9,185 nt of DNA from Burkholderia sp. GTDB lineage: Bacteria; Pseudomonadota; Gammaproteobacteria; Burkholderiales; Burkholderiaceae. Every line of letters starts with the position of its first letter. The stretch's first letter is position 1. Location: assembly GCA_028292565.1 (NCBI GenBank), contig JAQGMD010000328.1, forward strand, positions 1-9,185, read 5' to 3'. A model generated the notes under the pieces. That model did no database searches. It was not told the origin of the DNA and saw nothing but the letters and a program-made list of their open reading frames with translations. The position numbers and the translations under genes were made by a program. Positions 1 through 7,178 of this stretch are shown piece after piece.

Positions 1-1
1 T

Positions 2-955
2 GCCAAGGTCCTCAAGTACGATCAGGAAAAGAACCGCGTTTCGCTGGGCGTCAAGCAGCTGGGCGACGATCCTTGGACCGGTCTGTCGCGTCGTTATCCG
101 CAAAGCACCCGTCTGTTCGGTAAAGTCACGAACCTCACCGACTACGGCGCATTCGTTGAAGTCGAGCAAGGCATCGAAGGCCTGGTCCACGTGTCCGAAA
201 TGGACTGGACCAACAAGAACGTGGCTCCGAACAAAGTCGTCCAGTTGGGCGATGAAGTGGAAGTCATGGTCCTGGAAATCGATGAAGAGCGTCGTCGTAT
301 CTCCCTCGGCATGAAACAGTGCAAGCCGAACCCATGGGATGACTTCGCAATGAGCCACAAGAAGGGCGACAAGGTCCGTGGCGCAATCAAGTCGATCACC
401 GACTTCGGCGTGTTCATCGGCCTGGCCGGCAACATCGACGGCCTGGTTCACCTGTCCGACCTGTCCTGGACGGAAGCGGGCGAAGAGGCTGTTCGCCGCT
501 TCAAGAAAGGCGATGAGCTGGAAGCAATTGTGCTGGCAATCGACGTCGAGCGCGAGCGTGTTTCCCTGGGCGTCAAGCAGCTGGAAGGCGATCCGTTCAA
601 CAACTTCGCTGCAATGAACGACAAGGGCGCCGTTGTCAACGGTACCGTCAAGTCGGTCGAGCCGAAGGGTGCCGTGATCCAGTTGTCGGACGAAGTTGAA
701 GGCTACCTGCGCGCTTCCGAAATCTCCCGCGATCGCGTGGAAGATGCCGGTACGCACATGAAAGTCGGCGACAAGGTCGAAGCCATGGTCATCAACATTG
801 ACCGCAAGGCTCGCAGCATTCAGCTCTCGATCAAGGCGAAGGACAATGTCGAAACGCAGGAAGCCATGCAGAAGATGTCGTCTGACTCCAATGCTGCTTC
901 CGGCACGACCAGCCTTGGCGCGCTGCTGAAAGCTAAACTCGACAACAAGCAATAA
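2..955 (+). CDS. rpsA: 30S ribosomal protein S1, C-terminal part (5' truncated by window)
   Basis: Ribosomal protein S1 binds mRNA on the 30S subunit and helps unfold and dock structured or weak-SD messages. Reading frame 2 is open from the window edge to TAA at 953-955, giving 317 residues. That matches the last 55-60% of a roughly 560-residue S1. The fragment starts at the end of S1 domain 3 and then holds three S1 (OB-fold) repeats at about residues 36-107 ([20 protein letters not shown]), 122-193 ([20 protein letters not shown]) and 208-280 ([15 protein letters not shown]). The repeats share the end motif SLGxKQ. A polar tail ends in [14 protein letters not shown]. Large stretches read almost like E. 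coli S1, so the identification is firm. ihfB follows after 15 bases, the same neighbour as in E. coli, and is probably co-transcribed. The true start lies upstream of the window. Confidence 0.98.
   Translation, partial: AKVLKYDQEKNRVSLGVKQLGDDPWTGLSRRYPQSTRLFGKVTNLTDYGAFVEVEQGIEGLVHVSEMDWTNKNVAPNKVVQLGDEVEVMVLEIDEERRRISLGMKQCKPNPWDDFAMSHKKGDKVRGAIKSITDFGVFIGLAGNIDGLVHLSDLSWTEAGEEAVRRFKKGDELEAIVLAIDVERERVSLGVKQLEGDPFNNFAAMNDKGAVVNGTVKSVEPKGAVIQLSDEVEGYLRASEISRDRVEDAGTHMKVGDKVEAMVINIDRKARSIQLSIKAKDNVETQEAMQKMSSDSNAASGTTSLGALLKAKLDNKQ
44..584 (+). repeat. 19-bp direct repeat from duplicated S1 domains
   Basis: The 19-mer at 44-62 is repeated exactly at 566-584. Both copies encode the domain-ending motif LGVKQL in rpsA. 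This is a relic of S1 domain duplication plus codon bias, not a mobile repeat. Confidence 0.8.
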
Positions 956-971
956 GCGAGTCGACCTGTAA

Positions 972-1277
972 ATGACAAAGTCGGAGCTGATTGCCCGCTT
1001 GGCTGAGCGTTATCCGCAACTGGTAGCTAAAGATGCGGATTACGCGGTCAAAACCATCCTCGATGCGATGGCCGATGCCCTGGCAACCGGTCAACGCATT
1101 GAGATCCGTGGTTTCGGCAGCTTTGCACTCAATAGCCGTCCACCCCGGATCGGTCGCAATCCCAAGTCGGGTGACAAAGTGATGGTGCCGGAAAAGCGGG
1201 TGCCGCACTTCAAACCGGGCAAGGAATTGCGCGAGCGCGTAGACGCCATGGTCGGTCAACCGATCAAGGAAGAATAA
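972..1277 (+). CDS. ihfB: Integration host factor subunit beta
   Basis: IHF-beta pairs with IHF-alpha to form a nucleoid protein that bends DNA sharply at specific sites and supports recombination, replication and sigma-54 or other regulated promoters. The protein has 101 residues, a little longer than the 94 of E. coli because of a short C-terminal extension (VGQPIKEE). It starts MTKSELI like the E. coli protein. The DNA-binding core is IEIRGFGSF (residues 43-51), and E44 and R46 match the beta-subunit contacts of E. coli. The beta-ribbon arm [10 protein letters not shown] carries the intercalating proline P64, and [13 protein letters not shown] follows. These beta-type features separate it from IHF-alpha and HU. 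The gene begins 16 bases after the rpsA stop and has only a weak Shine-Dalgarno match, so translation may be coupled to rpsA. It ends before a strong terminator. Confidence 0.97.
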   Translation: MTKSELIARLAERYPQLVAKDADYAVKTILDAMADALATGQRIEIRGFGSFALNSRPPRIGRNPKSGDKVMVPEKRVPHFKPGKELRERVDAMVGQPIKEE

Positions 1278-1302
1278 GTCGTTTGCGGTGAACTAAAGAA
1301 TT

Positions 1303-1334
1303 AAAAAACGGCATCTTCGGATGCCGTTTTTTTT
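1303..1334 (+). terminator. Intrinsic terminator of rpsA-ihfB
   Basis: A perfect stem pairs CGGCATC (1309-1315) with GATGCCG (1320-1326), closed by a TTCG tetraloop at 1316-1319. A-tract and T-tract bases extend the stem, and eight T follow at 1327-1334. This is a textbook rho-independent terminator 25 bases after the ihfB stop. Confidence 0.95.
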
Positions 1335-1343
1335 ACATAGCGG

Positions 1344-1432
1344 ATTTCACGTCAGAGCGGCCCGTACACTGACATGAAATCCCCTCTGAGGGACGCCGTT
1401 TTTGCTCGGCATTCGAGGGCGGCGTTTTTTTT
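1344..1432 (+). ncRNA. Candidate structured RNA between ihfB and lapA
   Basis: Three consecutive inverted repeats lie in this short gap. The first has 12-base arms at 1344-1355 and 1369-1380, with one mismatch and a 13-base loop. The second is a small hairpin, CCCT/AGGG, at 1382-1392. The third is a terminator-type stem at 1393-1432 followed by T8. The layout fits a small RNA of about 90-100 nt with its own terminator, or a processed or tandem terminator region. I see no convincing promoter directly upstream and recognise no known RNA family, so this is a candidate only. Confidence 0.35.
1393..1432 (+). terminator. Second intrinsic terminator-like element
   Basis: ACGCCG (1393-1398) pairs with CGGCGT (1420-1425). 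The 21-base loop can fold an inner CTCG/CGAG stem (1405-1408 with 1414-1417). Eight T follow at 1425-1432. It is either a back-up terminator for ihfB or the terminator of the RNA candidate that ends here. Confidence 0.7.
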
Positions 1433-1436
1433 CACG

Positions 1437-1442
1437 TACAAT
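1437..1442 (+). promoter_or_regulatory. Possible -10 box for the lapA operon
   Basis: TACAAT, one mismatch from the sigma-70 -10 consensus, sits directly after the T-tract of the second terminator and about 80 bases before the lapA ATG. No good -35 box is found 16-18 bases upstream, so the call is weak. Two terminators precede lapA, so the lapA-lapB-ugd-rfaE operon does need a promoter somewhere in 1433-1500. Confidence 0.35.
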
Positions 1443-1520
1443 TTCGTTTTGCCTCGCATCCATAGTCGGTGGATCCATGCCCTTTAAAGCTTTTAACAAG
1501 AACAATAAGGAAATTGCGCC

Positions 1521-1835
1521 ATGAAAATCCTTACTCGCATTATCGCGGCCATTCTCTTTATTGTTTTTTTCGGCTTCGCCCTGAAGAACACCCAGGAAGC
1601 CGCGCTCCGATTCTTTTTCGAATATGAAATACGCGGTCCGCTGGTGCTGCTGCTACTCGCCTTTTTTGGCGCGGGCGCGGTGCTCGGGGTACTGGCAATG
1701 ACACCCACGGTGTTTCGGCATAAGCGTGACCTGGCCAGGCACAAAAAGACGATCGACAGCATGGTGAGAGAGGGCGAAGCGCAACAGCTTGCTCGCACGC
1801 AACCGCCAGCGCCGGACAGCGTCCTGAATAAATGA
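1521..1835 (+). CDS. lapA: LPS assembly protein A (DUF1049 family)
   Basis: LapA (YciS) is a small inner-membrane partner of LapB in control and assembly of lipopolysaccharide. The protein has 104 residues, in line with the family. There are two hydrophobic segments at about residues 3-21 and 40-60. They are joined by the LKNTQEAALRFF-type stretch typical of DUF1049, and followed by a charged, probably helical cytoplasmic tail (66-92). A clear Shine-Dalgarno AAGGAA (1507-1512) sits 8 bases before the ATG. lapB begins 26 bases downstream, the usual pairing, which strongly supports the call. Sequence conservation in this family is low, so identification rests on topology, size and the lapB neighbour. 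Confidence 0.9.
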   Translation: MKILTRIIAAILFIVFFGFALKNTQEAALRFFFEYEIRGPLVLLLLAFFGAGAVLGVLAMTPTVFRHKRDLARHKKTIDSMVREGEAQQLARTQPPAPDSVLNK

Positions 1836-1861
1836 TTCGCGCATAACTACACACAAAACGC

Positions 1862-3037
1862 ATGGAATTCGAAACCTGGTGGCTACTTGGCATCCCCATC
1901 TTCTTTACCCTCGGCTGGCTCGCGGCTCGAGTGGACATCAGTCATGTAGTGTCTGAATCGCGCAGCCTCCCGCGCGGCTACTTCAAAGGGCTGAACTTCC
2001 TCCTGAACGAGCAGCCCGACAAGGCCATCGACGCCTTCATCGAAATCGTCAAGCTCGATCCGGAAACTGTCGATCTGCATTTCGCTCTCGGAAACCTGTT
2101 TCGCCGCCGCGGTGAGATCGAACGCGCGATCCGCGTGCACCAGAATTTATTGGCGCGGCCGGATTTGCCGCACGAGTACCAGATTCACTCGCAGTATGAA
2201 CTCGGCCAGGATTACCTGAAGGCTGGCCTGCTGGACCGCGCCGAAGAGACGTTTAACCTGTTGGTCGATACCCAGTATGGCGCGCAGGCACGCCGGGCGC
2301 TGCTGGAAATCTACCAGCGGGAAAAGGAATGGACGCGCGCGATCGAGGCGGCACGTGCATTGCAGGAATCGGGCGCGGGTGGGCGGCAGAAGGAGATCGC
2401 CCAGTTCTATTGTGAGCTTGCGCAGGACGAACTGGTGCACACGCATCCCGACGCAGCAGTGGCGCTGCTCGAAAAAGCCCTGGCAACCGATCGCAAAAAC
2501 GTACGGGCGACGATACTGATGGGAGATGTTCATCTCGCCCAAGGCAATATCGAAGGGGCGCTGCTTGCATGGCGCAGGGTCGAGCACCAGAGTGTGCCGC
2601 ACGTTGCACTGGTGGCGCAACGCCTGATGGACGGCTATCGCGCAGTGGGCCGGCCGCAGGAGGGCGTCAATCTGTTGAAGACCTACCTGGCCGAAGCGTC
2701 GTCCATCGATTTGCTGGAAGTCGTCTTCAAAGCAGAACTCGAACTGGATGGGCCCGAAGCGGCTAAGCAGTTAATCAGTGATGAAGTGCGGCGCACCCCG
2801 ACATTGCTCGGATTGGACAAGCTGCTGGAAGCGCGGCTGATGGATGCGCCACCGGAAATCTGGCCGGAACTGTCGATGGTGAAGAACCTGGTGCATGGCT
2901 ACACGCAAAAGCTCGCGCGTTACCAGTGCAGTCATTGCGGCTTCAAGGCACGGCAGTTCTACTGGCACTGCCCCGGCTGCAATAACTGGGAAACCTATCC
3001 GCCCCGCCGTACCGAAGAACTCAACGTAATGAATTAA
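1862..3037 (+). CDS. lapB: LPS assembly protein B (TPR and rubredoxin-type zinc ribbon)
   Basis: LapB (YciM) is anchored in the inner membrane facing the cytoplasm. In E. coli it promotes FtsH-dependent breakdown of LpxC, setting the rate of lipid A synthesis. The protein has 391 residues, against 389 in E. coli. One N-terminal membrane helix (about residues 6-22) is followed by a juxtamembrane segment and [17 protein letters not shown], which opens a run of TPR helices to about residue 335. Conserved patches include [17 protein letters not shown] and [10 protein letters not shown]. The C-terminus carries the rubredoxin-like metal site with C356, C359, C370 and C373 (CSHCG, HCPGC), all present. 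No clear ribosome binding site precedes the ATG; the start is chosen because it gives the expected membrane anchor. lapA is just upstream and ugd starts 10 bases after the stop. Confidence 0.97.
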   Translation: MEFETWWLLGIPIFFTLGWLAARVDISHVVSESRSLPRGYFKGLNFLLNEQPDKAIDAFIEIVKLDPETVDLHFALGNLFRRRGEIERAIRVHQNLLARPDLPHEYQIHSQYELGQDYLKAGLLDRAEETFNLLVDTQYGAQARRALLEIYQREKEWTRAIEAARALQESGAGGRQKEIAQFYCELAQDELVHTHPDAAVALLEKALATDRKNVRATILMGDVHLAQGNIEGALLAWRRVEHQSVPHVALVAQRLMDGYRAVGRPQEGVNLLKTYLAEASSIDLLEVVFKAELELDGPEAAKQLISDEVRRTPTLLGLDKLLEARLMDAPPEIWPELSMVKNLVHGYTQKLARYQCSHCGFKARQFYWHCPGCNNWETYPPRRTEELNVMN

Positions 3038-3047
3038 TAAGGCCGGT

Positions 3048-4421
3048 ATGAACATTACTATCATAGGCACAGGCTACGTCGGCCTCGTTACAGGAGCGTG
3101 TCTGGCGGAAGTCGGCAACAATGTTTTTTGTCTCGATGTCGATCCGAGGAAAATCGATCTCCTCAATAGCGGCGGCATCCCGATACACGAGCCGGGACTG
3201 GAAGATATCGTCGCCCGTAATCGCGCGGCCGGCCGCCTGACATTCTCGACGGATGTGGCGGCCGCTGTTGCGCATGGCGCTATCCAGTTCATTGCGGTCG
3301 GCACGCCGCCGGACGAAGACGGGTCCGCCGACCTGCAGTATGTGTTGGCGGCAGCGCGCAATGTTGGCAAACACATGGGCGAGTTCAAGGTCATCGTCAA
3401 CAAGTCGACGGTCCCGGTTGGCACCGCCGACCAGGTGCACGCCGCCATCCAGGCTGGCTTGAACGAACGTGGCAGCAGCTTCAAATTCTCGGTGGTGTCG
3501 AATCCCGAGTTCCTGAAGGAAGGCGCCGCCGTCGAAGACTTCATGCGCCCCGACCGTATCGTTATCGGCTGTGACGATACGCCGGAAGGTGAGCGGGCGC
3601 AGGGGCTGATGAAAAAATTGTACATGCCGTTCAACCGCAATCATGAGCGTACCTTCTGGATGGATGTGCGTTCGGCGGAATTCACAAAGTACGCGGCCAA
3701 CGCGATGCTGGCGACGCGCATCTCCTTCATGAACGAGCTGGCCAACCTGGCTGACAAGGTCGGCGCGGATATCGAGGCGGTGCGGCACGGGATCGGTTCC
3801 GACCCGCGCATCGGCTACAGTTTCCTGTATGCCGGATGCGGCTATGGCGGATCGTGCTTCCCCAAGGATGTGCAGGCGTTGGAGAGGACAGCGCGTTCTT
3901 ATGAGCAGGATCTGCTGATCTTGCGGGCGGTCGAAGCAGTCAACAACAATCAGAAGCAGGTGCTGGGCAAAAAGATAGCCACGCGCTTCGGTGAAGATCT
4001 GAGCGGCAAGCATTTCGCGTTGTGGGGCCTGGCGTTCAAGCCAAATACCGACGATATGCGCGAAGCCCCGTCGCGCGTTTTGCTGCGTCAGTTGATCGAT
4101 CGCGGCGCGACCGTTGCTGTCTACGATCCGGTCGCCCTCGATGAAGCGAAGCGCGTATTGGAGCTGGACCTTGCTGACACGCCGGACGGCCTGGCGCGCA
4201 TACGATTCAGCAGCGGGGCGATGGATGCGTTGAATGACGCTGACGCGCTGGCAATTGTTACCGAATGGAAGACTTTTCGCAGCCCCGACTTCGATCGCAT
4301 CAAGACATTGCTGAAAGCACCCATCATATTTGATGGACGCAACATGTTTGATCCGGACGTAATGACGGATGCCGGATTCGAATATCATGGAATCGGCCGT
4401 ACCGCGCAGAACAGATCATGA
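3048..4421 (+). CDS. ugd: UDP-glucose 6-dehydrogenase
   Basis: This cytoplasmic enzyme oxidises UDP-glucose twice with NAD+ to UDP-glucuronate, a precursor for capsule or exopolysaccharide and for aminoarabinose modification of lipid A. The protein has 457 residues, typical of the bacterial family. The N-terminal Rossmann domain opens with GTGYVG (residues 7-12). Catalytic elements are visible: NPEFLKEG with E154, [10 protein letters not shown] with K214 and N218, and the thiohemiacetal cysteine C270 in GGSCFPKD. The C-terminal domain has [18 protein letters not shown] and FDGRNMF. AAGG (3040-3043) is a well-placed ribosome binding site. The gene lies 10 bases after lapB and overlaps rfaE by ATGA, so it is part of the operon. 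The family also includes GDP-mannose dehydrogenases, but the whole sequence reads as UDP-glucose type. Confidence 0.96.
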   Translation: MNITIIGTGYVGLVTGACLAEVGNNVFCLDVDPRKIDLLNSGGIPIHEPGLEDIVARNRAAGRLTFSTDVAAAVAHGAIQFIAVGTPPDEDGSADLQYVLAAARNVGKHMGEFKVIVNKSTVPVGTADQVHAAIQAGLNERGSSFKFSVVSNPEFLKEGAAVEDFMRPDRIVIGCDDTPEGERAQGLMKKLYMPFNRNHERTFWMDVRSAEFTKYAANAMLATRISFMNELANLADKVGADIEAVRHGIGSDPRIGYSFLYAGCGYGGSCFPKDVQALERTARSYEQDLLILRAVEAVNNNQKQVLGKKIATRFGEDLSGKHFALWGLAFKPNTDDMREAPSRVLLRQLIDRGATVAVYDPVALDEAKRVLELDLADTPDGLARIRFSSGAMDALNDADALAIVTEWKTFRSPDFDRIKTLLKAPIIFDGRNMFDPDVMTDAGFEYHGIGRTAQNRS

Positions 4422-5350
4422 AAATAGCCATGCCCGTTACTCTCAAAGCCCCACGTATCCTCGTTGTCGGAGACGTCATGCTGGACCGTTACTGGTTCGG
4501 CGATGTGAGCCGTATATCACCGGAGGCGCCGGTGCCGGTTGTGCGCATCGAACGGCGCGAGGAGCGACTCGGCGGTGCGGCGAACGTGGCGCGCAATGCC
4601 GCTGCGCTTGGCGCCGACACCGGCTTGCTCGGTGTGGTCGGTGAAGACGAGGCGGGTAATGTGGTCGATCGGATGCTGAAGGATTTGCGCATCAGCAGCT
4701 TTCTCAACCGCGATGTAACGATGTCCACCATCATCAAGCTTCGCGTAATCGGGCGCCAGCAGCAGTTGCTGCGCATCGATTTCGAGAACCCGCCAACCGA
4801 TACCGTATTGCGAGACAAACTGACGCAGTTCAACGCGTTATTGCCGCAATACGATGTGGTCGTGCTTTCCGATTACGCCAAGGGTAGCCTGGTGAATGTG
4901 GCGGAGATGATCGGGGCCGCCAGGCAACTGGGCAAGCGTGCGCTGGTCGATCCGAAGGGGGAAGATTTTTCCCGCTACAAGGGCGCTTATGCGCTGACCC
5001 CTAACAAAGCCGAGATGAAGCATGTGGTCGGCTCATGGAAGACCGAGGCGGAGCTGACGGCGAAGGCACAGCAGTTGCGCACCTCGCTGGAACTCGAGGC
5101 CCTGCTGCTGACGCGCTCGGAAGAGGGAATGACACTCTATACCGAAGCGGAAGTGATGCATGTGCCTGCTGTCGCGCGCGAGGTGTTCGACGTGTCAGGC
5201 GCAGGCGACACGGTGATCGCCACCATGGCGACCATGCTCGGCGCGGGCATGCCGATTACCGAAGCGGTACAGATTGCAAATCGTGCCGGCGGAATTGTCG
5301 TTGGAAAACTCGGTACGGCTACGGTTACCAAAGAAGAACTTTTCGGCTAG
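4418..5350 (+). CDS. rfaE1: D-glycero-beta-D-manno-heptose-7-phosphate kinase (RfaE domain I)
   Basis: This PfkB/ribokinase-family enzyme phosphorylates D-glycero-D-manno-heptose 7-phosphate at C1, a step toward ADP-heptose for the LPS inner core. The protein has 310 residues and matches the N-terminal half of E. coli Hld[25 protein letters not shown] motifs near the start, GGAANVARN (first PfkB signature), [32 protein letters not shown], and [11 protein letters not shown] with catalytic base D264 and the GAGD anion hole (261-264). The end [12 protein letters not shown] matches the kinase-domain end. The nucleotidyltransferase half of HldE is absent, so this is the split form, and HldC must be encoded elsewhere. 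The ATG at 4418 overlaps the ugd stop (ATGA). An in-frame ATG at 4430 is an alternative start that would lose only four residues. Confidence 0.95.
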   Translation: MKIAMPVTLKAPRILVVGDVMLDRYWFGDVSRISPEAPVPVVRIERREERLGGAANVARNAAALGADTGLLGVVGEDEAGNVVDRMLKDLRISSFLNRDVTMSTIIKLRVIGRQQQLLRIDFENPPTDTVLRDKLTQFNALLPQYDVVVLSDYAKGSLVNVAEMIGAARQLGKRALVDPKGEDFSRYKGAYALTPNKAEMKHVVGSWKTEAELTAKAQQLRTSLELEALLLTRSEEGMTLYTEAEVMHVPAVAREVFDVSGAGDTVIATMATMLGAGMPITEAVQIANRAGGIVVGKLGTATVTKEELFG

Positions 5351-5386
5351 CCGGAAGTCGGATGGGAAAGCCGGATGATTAACAAT

Positions 5387-5413
5387 ACGTCAACCGTTTG
5401 AACGGTTGCACGT
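5387..5413. repeat. Perfect inverted repeat after rfaE1
   Basis: CAACCGTT (5391-5398) and AACGGTTG (5401-5408) are perfect 8-base arms around a 2-base centre. ACGT on each side (5387-5390 and 5410-5413) extends the dyad with one extra base on the right. There is no T-tract, and the 2-base spacer suits a dimeric protein's DNA site at least as well as an RNA hairpin. It lies 68 bases before the likely start of the ComEA-like gene. Confidence 0.6.
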
Positions 5414-5480
5414 TAACACCAGCAGGGCGCGTTCGGGTCCTCTTCATTCTGCTTCCGATTCACCTTACCTGGAGAAAACA

Positions 5481-5963
5481 ATGCTGAAGAAACTATTGCT
5501 GGCGGTCGCGACCTTCGTTGCGACTATGGGTTTTGCATTCGCGCAAGTCGATGTGAATAAAGCGGATCAGGCGGCCCTCGATGGTGTGAAGGGGATTGGT
5601 CCGACGAAGTCGAAAGCAATACTCGACGAGCGCAAAAAAGGTGGCGAGTTCAAGGACTGGGCCGACTTTGAAAAACGTGTGAAAGGCATAGGCGGCAAGA
5701 GCTCCGACAAACTCTCTGCAGCTGGCCTGACCGTTAATGGCCAACCCAAGTCAAAGGCATCAGCCGCGGCAAAGGACGACAAGAAAGCGGACAAATCGAA
5801 AGCAGCCGACGCAGGCAAGAAACCTGAAGCGGCTACCAGGAGCGCTGCCGCACAAGACGCCAAACCAGCGGCCAGCGGCGGAGGCACCAGTGCCGGTGAC
5901 CCGAAGGCGGCTGACGCTAAAGGCGCGAAGAAAGATATGAAGAAAGAAGAGCCGAAAAAGTAA
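5481..5963 (+). CDS. Exported ComEA-like helix-hairpin-helix protein with Lys/Ala-rich tail
   Basis: It is probably a periplasmic DNA-binding protein. ComEA-type proteins bind double-stranded DNA during natural uptake. The ATG at 5481 is chosen because GGAG (5471-5474) lies 6 bases before it and it exposes a clean signal peptide. The frame is open back to an earlier ATG at 5406, but that start would bury the signal. The protein has 160 residues. A signal sequence MLKKLLLAVATFVATMGFAFA is followed by a likely cut after residue 21. A paired HhH domain follows (about 22-86) with VDVNKAD, hairpins GIGPTKSKAI (38-47) and GIGGKSSDKL (69-78). Residues 88-160 are a low-complexity tail rich in Lys, Ala and Asp, ending KKEEPKK. 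Minimal ComEA proteins lack such a tail. A role in competence is inference; no other com gene is in the window. Confidence 0.85.
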   Translation: MLKKLLLAVATFVATMGFAFAQVDVNKADQAALDGVKGIGPTKSKAILDERKKGGEFKDWADFEKRVKGIGGKSSDKLSAAGLTVNGQPKSKASAAAKDDKKADKSKAADAGKKPEAATRSAAAQDAKPAASGGGTSAGDPKAADAKGAKKDMKKEEPKK

Positions 5964-5982
5964 TCCGGACTTCCTCGTGGCG

Positions 5983-6014
5983 AACCCCGCTGGCGCGAGC
6001 CACTGGGGTTTTTT
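5983..6014 (+). terminator. Intrinsic terminator of the ComEA-like gene
   Basis: AACCCC (5983-5988) pairs with GGGGTT (6005-6010), and TGGC (5991-5994) with GCCA (5999-6002) around a GCGA (GNRA-type) loop. A wobble and one mismatch lie between the two helices. Six T follow at 6009-6014. It starts 19 bases after the stop codon. Confidence 0.92.
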
Positions 6015-6247
6015 ATTGCGCGCAAAAGGACCAGCGCAGGAATAAGTTGCACATGTTTGCTGGCCGTAGTGGGCGCACAAGAGCCTGATCCTATTTCGTG
6101 GTCTGCGAACGGGTTGCTCGCCACTAGCAGTGCTCGCACTGCCATCCTCACCCTCAATCCCAGACCAGGCGCTTTCAGCTGTCGTACGCGCGCTGGCGTC
6201 TCCGATTAAAATGATGTTTTCATTGAAGCAGTAGAACTCTATTCCCT
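6015..6247. other. Intergenic region before cysM
   Basis: No gene is supported in this 233-base gap. It holds a small hairpin, GCAGTG/CACTGC with a CTCG loop (6127-6142), whose loop region repeats the nearby TGCTCGC at 6115-6121. It also holds a possible -10 box, TAAAAT, at 6207-6212, about 35 bases before cysM, but without a matching -35 box. No clear Shine-Dalgarno sequence precedes cysM. The cysM promoter should lie here because a strong terminator closes the upstream gene. Confidence 0.5.
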
Positions 6248-7150
6248 ATGCCTTACCTGACTATTGAAGATACGATCGGTAACACGCCCCTGGTTCAGTT
6301 GCAGCGGATTCCCGGAGCCGATGCGGCTCGCCGCAACAACGTGATCCTCGGCAAGCTGGAGGGAAACAACCCTGCCGGTTCGGTGAAAGACCGTCCTGCT
6401 TTATCGATGATCGTGCACGCTGAAGAGCGGGGCGACATCAAGCCGGGCGACACGCTGATTGAAGCGACCAGCGGCAACACCGGCATTGCACTCGCGATGG
6501 CGGCCGCAATGCGCGGCTACAAGATGGTGTTGCTGATGCCTGAAAATCTCAGTGAAGAACGGCGCCAGAGCATGGCCGCATACGGCGCAAAAATTGTGCT
6601 TACGCCTAAGACCGGCGGCATGGAGTATGCGCGCGACCTCGCGGAACAAATGCAAAAAGAGGGGCAGGGAATCATCCTCGACCAGTTCGCCAATCCTGAT
6701 AACCCGCGCTCACACTACGAAGGTACGGCGCCGGAAATCTGGCGCGATACCGACGGCCGCATCACCCATTTTGTCAGTGCGATGGGCACCACCGGCACCA
6801 TCATGGGTGTGTCGCGCTACCTGAAGGAAAAAAATTCGGAAGTTCGCATCATCGGCGCGCAGCCTGAAGAGGGCTCGCAGATACCCGGCATCCGCAAATG
6901 GCCTGAAGCCTACCTGCCGAAGATTTACGACAAGTCGTATGTCGATCAACTGGAATACGTGAGCCAGGCTGCTGCCGAGCAAATGGCGCGCCGGATGGCG
7001 ATGGAAGAGGGGATTTTCTGCGGGATTTCTGCAGCTGGTGCATGTGAAGTAGCTCTACGTATTTCGCAAAACGTAGAGAACGCCACGATAGTCTTTATCG
7101 TCTGCGATCGCGGTGATCGTTACCTGTCCACCGGCGTCTTCCCTGCCTGA
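6248..7150 (+). CDS. cysM: Cysteine synthase B (O-acetylserine sulfhydrylase B)
   Basis: This PLP-dependent cytoplasmic enzyme makes L-cysteine from O-acetylserine and sulfide. The B form can also use thiosulfate to give S-sulfocysteine. The protein has 300 residues, against 303 in E. coli CysM. Near the N-terminus is TIGNTPLVQLQRI. The PLP lysine is K47 in NNPAGSVKDR, and the substrate loop TSGNTG is residues 74-79. The phosphate-binding loop is in SAMGTTGTIMG. CysM rather than CysK is indicated by IPGIRKWPEAYLP, by HYEGTAPEIW, and by the end CDRGDRYLSTGVF, all close to E. coli CysM. The start fits the family N-terminus although the ribosome binding site is poor. It stands alone between a terminator and a convergent gene; its stop codon lies in the loop of a hairpin (7131-7166). 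Confidence 0.97.
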   Translation: MPYLTIEDTIGNTPLVQLQRIPGADAARRNNVILGKLEGNNPAGSVKDRPALSMIVHAEERGDIKPGDTLIEATSGNTGIALAMAAAMRGYKMVLLMPENLSEERRQSMAAYGAKIVLTPKTGGMEYARDLAEQMQKEGQGIILDQFANPDNPRSHYEGTAPEIWRDTDGRITHFVSAMGTTGTIMGVSRYLKEKNSEVRIIGAQPEEGSQIPGIRKWPEAYLPKIYDKSYVDQLEYVSQAAAEQMARRMAMEEGIFCGISAAGACEVALRISQNVENATIVFIVCDRGDRYLSTGVFPA

Positions 7151-7166
7151 CAGGGAAGATTGCCGG
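7131..7166. terminator. Hairpin covering the cysM stop codon (candidate attenuator, no T-tract)
   Basis: TCTTCCCTG (7137-7145) pairs perfectly with CAGGGAAGA (7151-7159) around the 5-base loop CCTGA, which contains the cysM TGA. CCGGC (7131-7135) and GCCGG (7162-7166) continue the stem across a small internal loop. No run of T follows on either strand, so it is not a classic intrinsic terminator. Its place between two convergent genes suggests transcript ending or 3'-end protection for both. Confidence 0.5.
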
Positions 7167-7178
7167 CGCAGGTCTCAA

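Noticed and set aside
2..955. Tandem repeats in rpsA as a possible mobile or phase-variable element
   Set aside because: The repeated words fall at equivalent positions of successive S1 domains and encode the same motif, so they reflect protein domain duplication.
3021..4388. A 455-codon open frame on the minus strand opposite ugd
   Set aside because: It lies exactly opposite a clear ugd, has no recognisable domain, and arises because TTA, CTA and TCA codons are rare in the sense gene. Sense-strand motifs and catalytic residues fix ugd as the real gene.
5567..6157. A 196-codon minus-strand frame opposite the ComEA-like gene and the gap before cysM
   Set aside because: Its low-complexity Ala/Ser/Leu sequence is the complement of the Lys/Ala-rich tail. 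It would have to be read across a strong + strand terminator, and no ribosome binding site or domain is visible.
6015..6247. tRNA, riboswitch or CRISPR-like structure before cysM
   Set aside because: Only a 6-base hairpin and one short repeated word (TGCTCGC) are present. No cloverleaf, T-box or repeat-spacer pattern can be supported.
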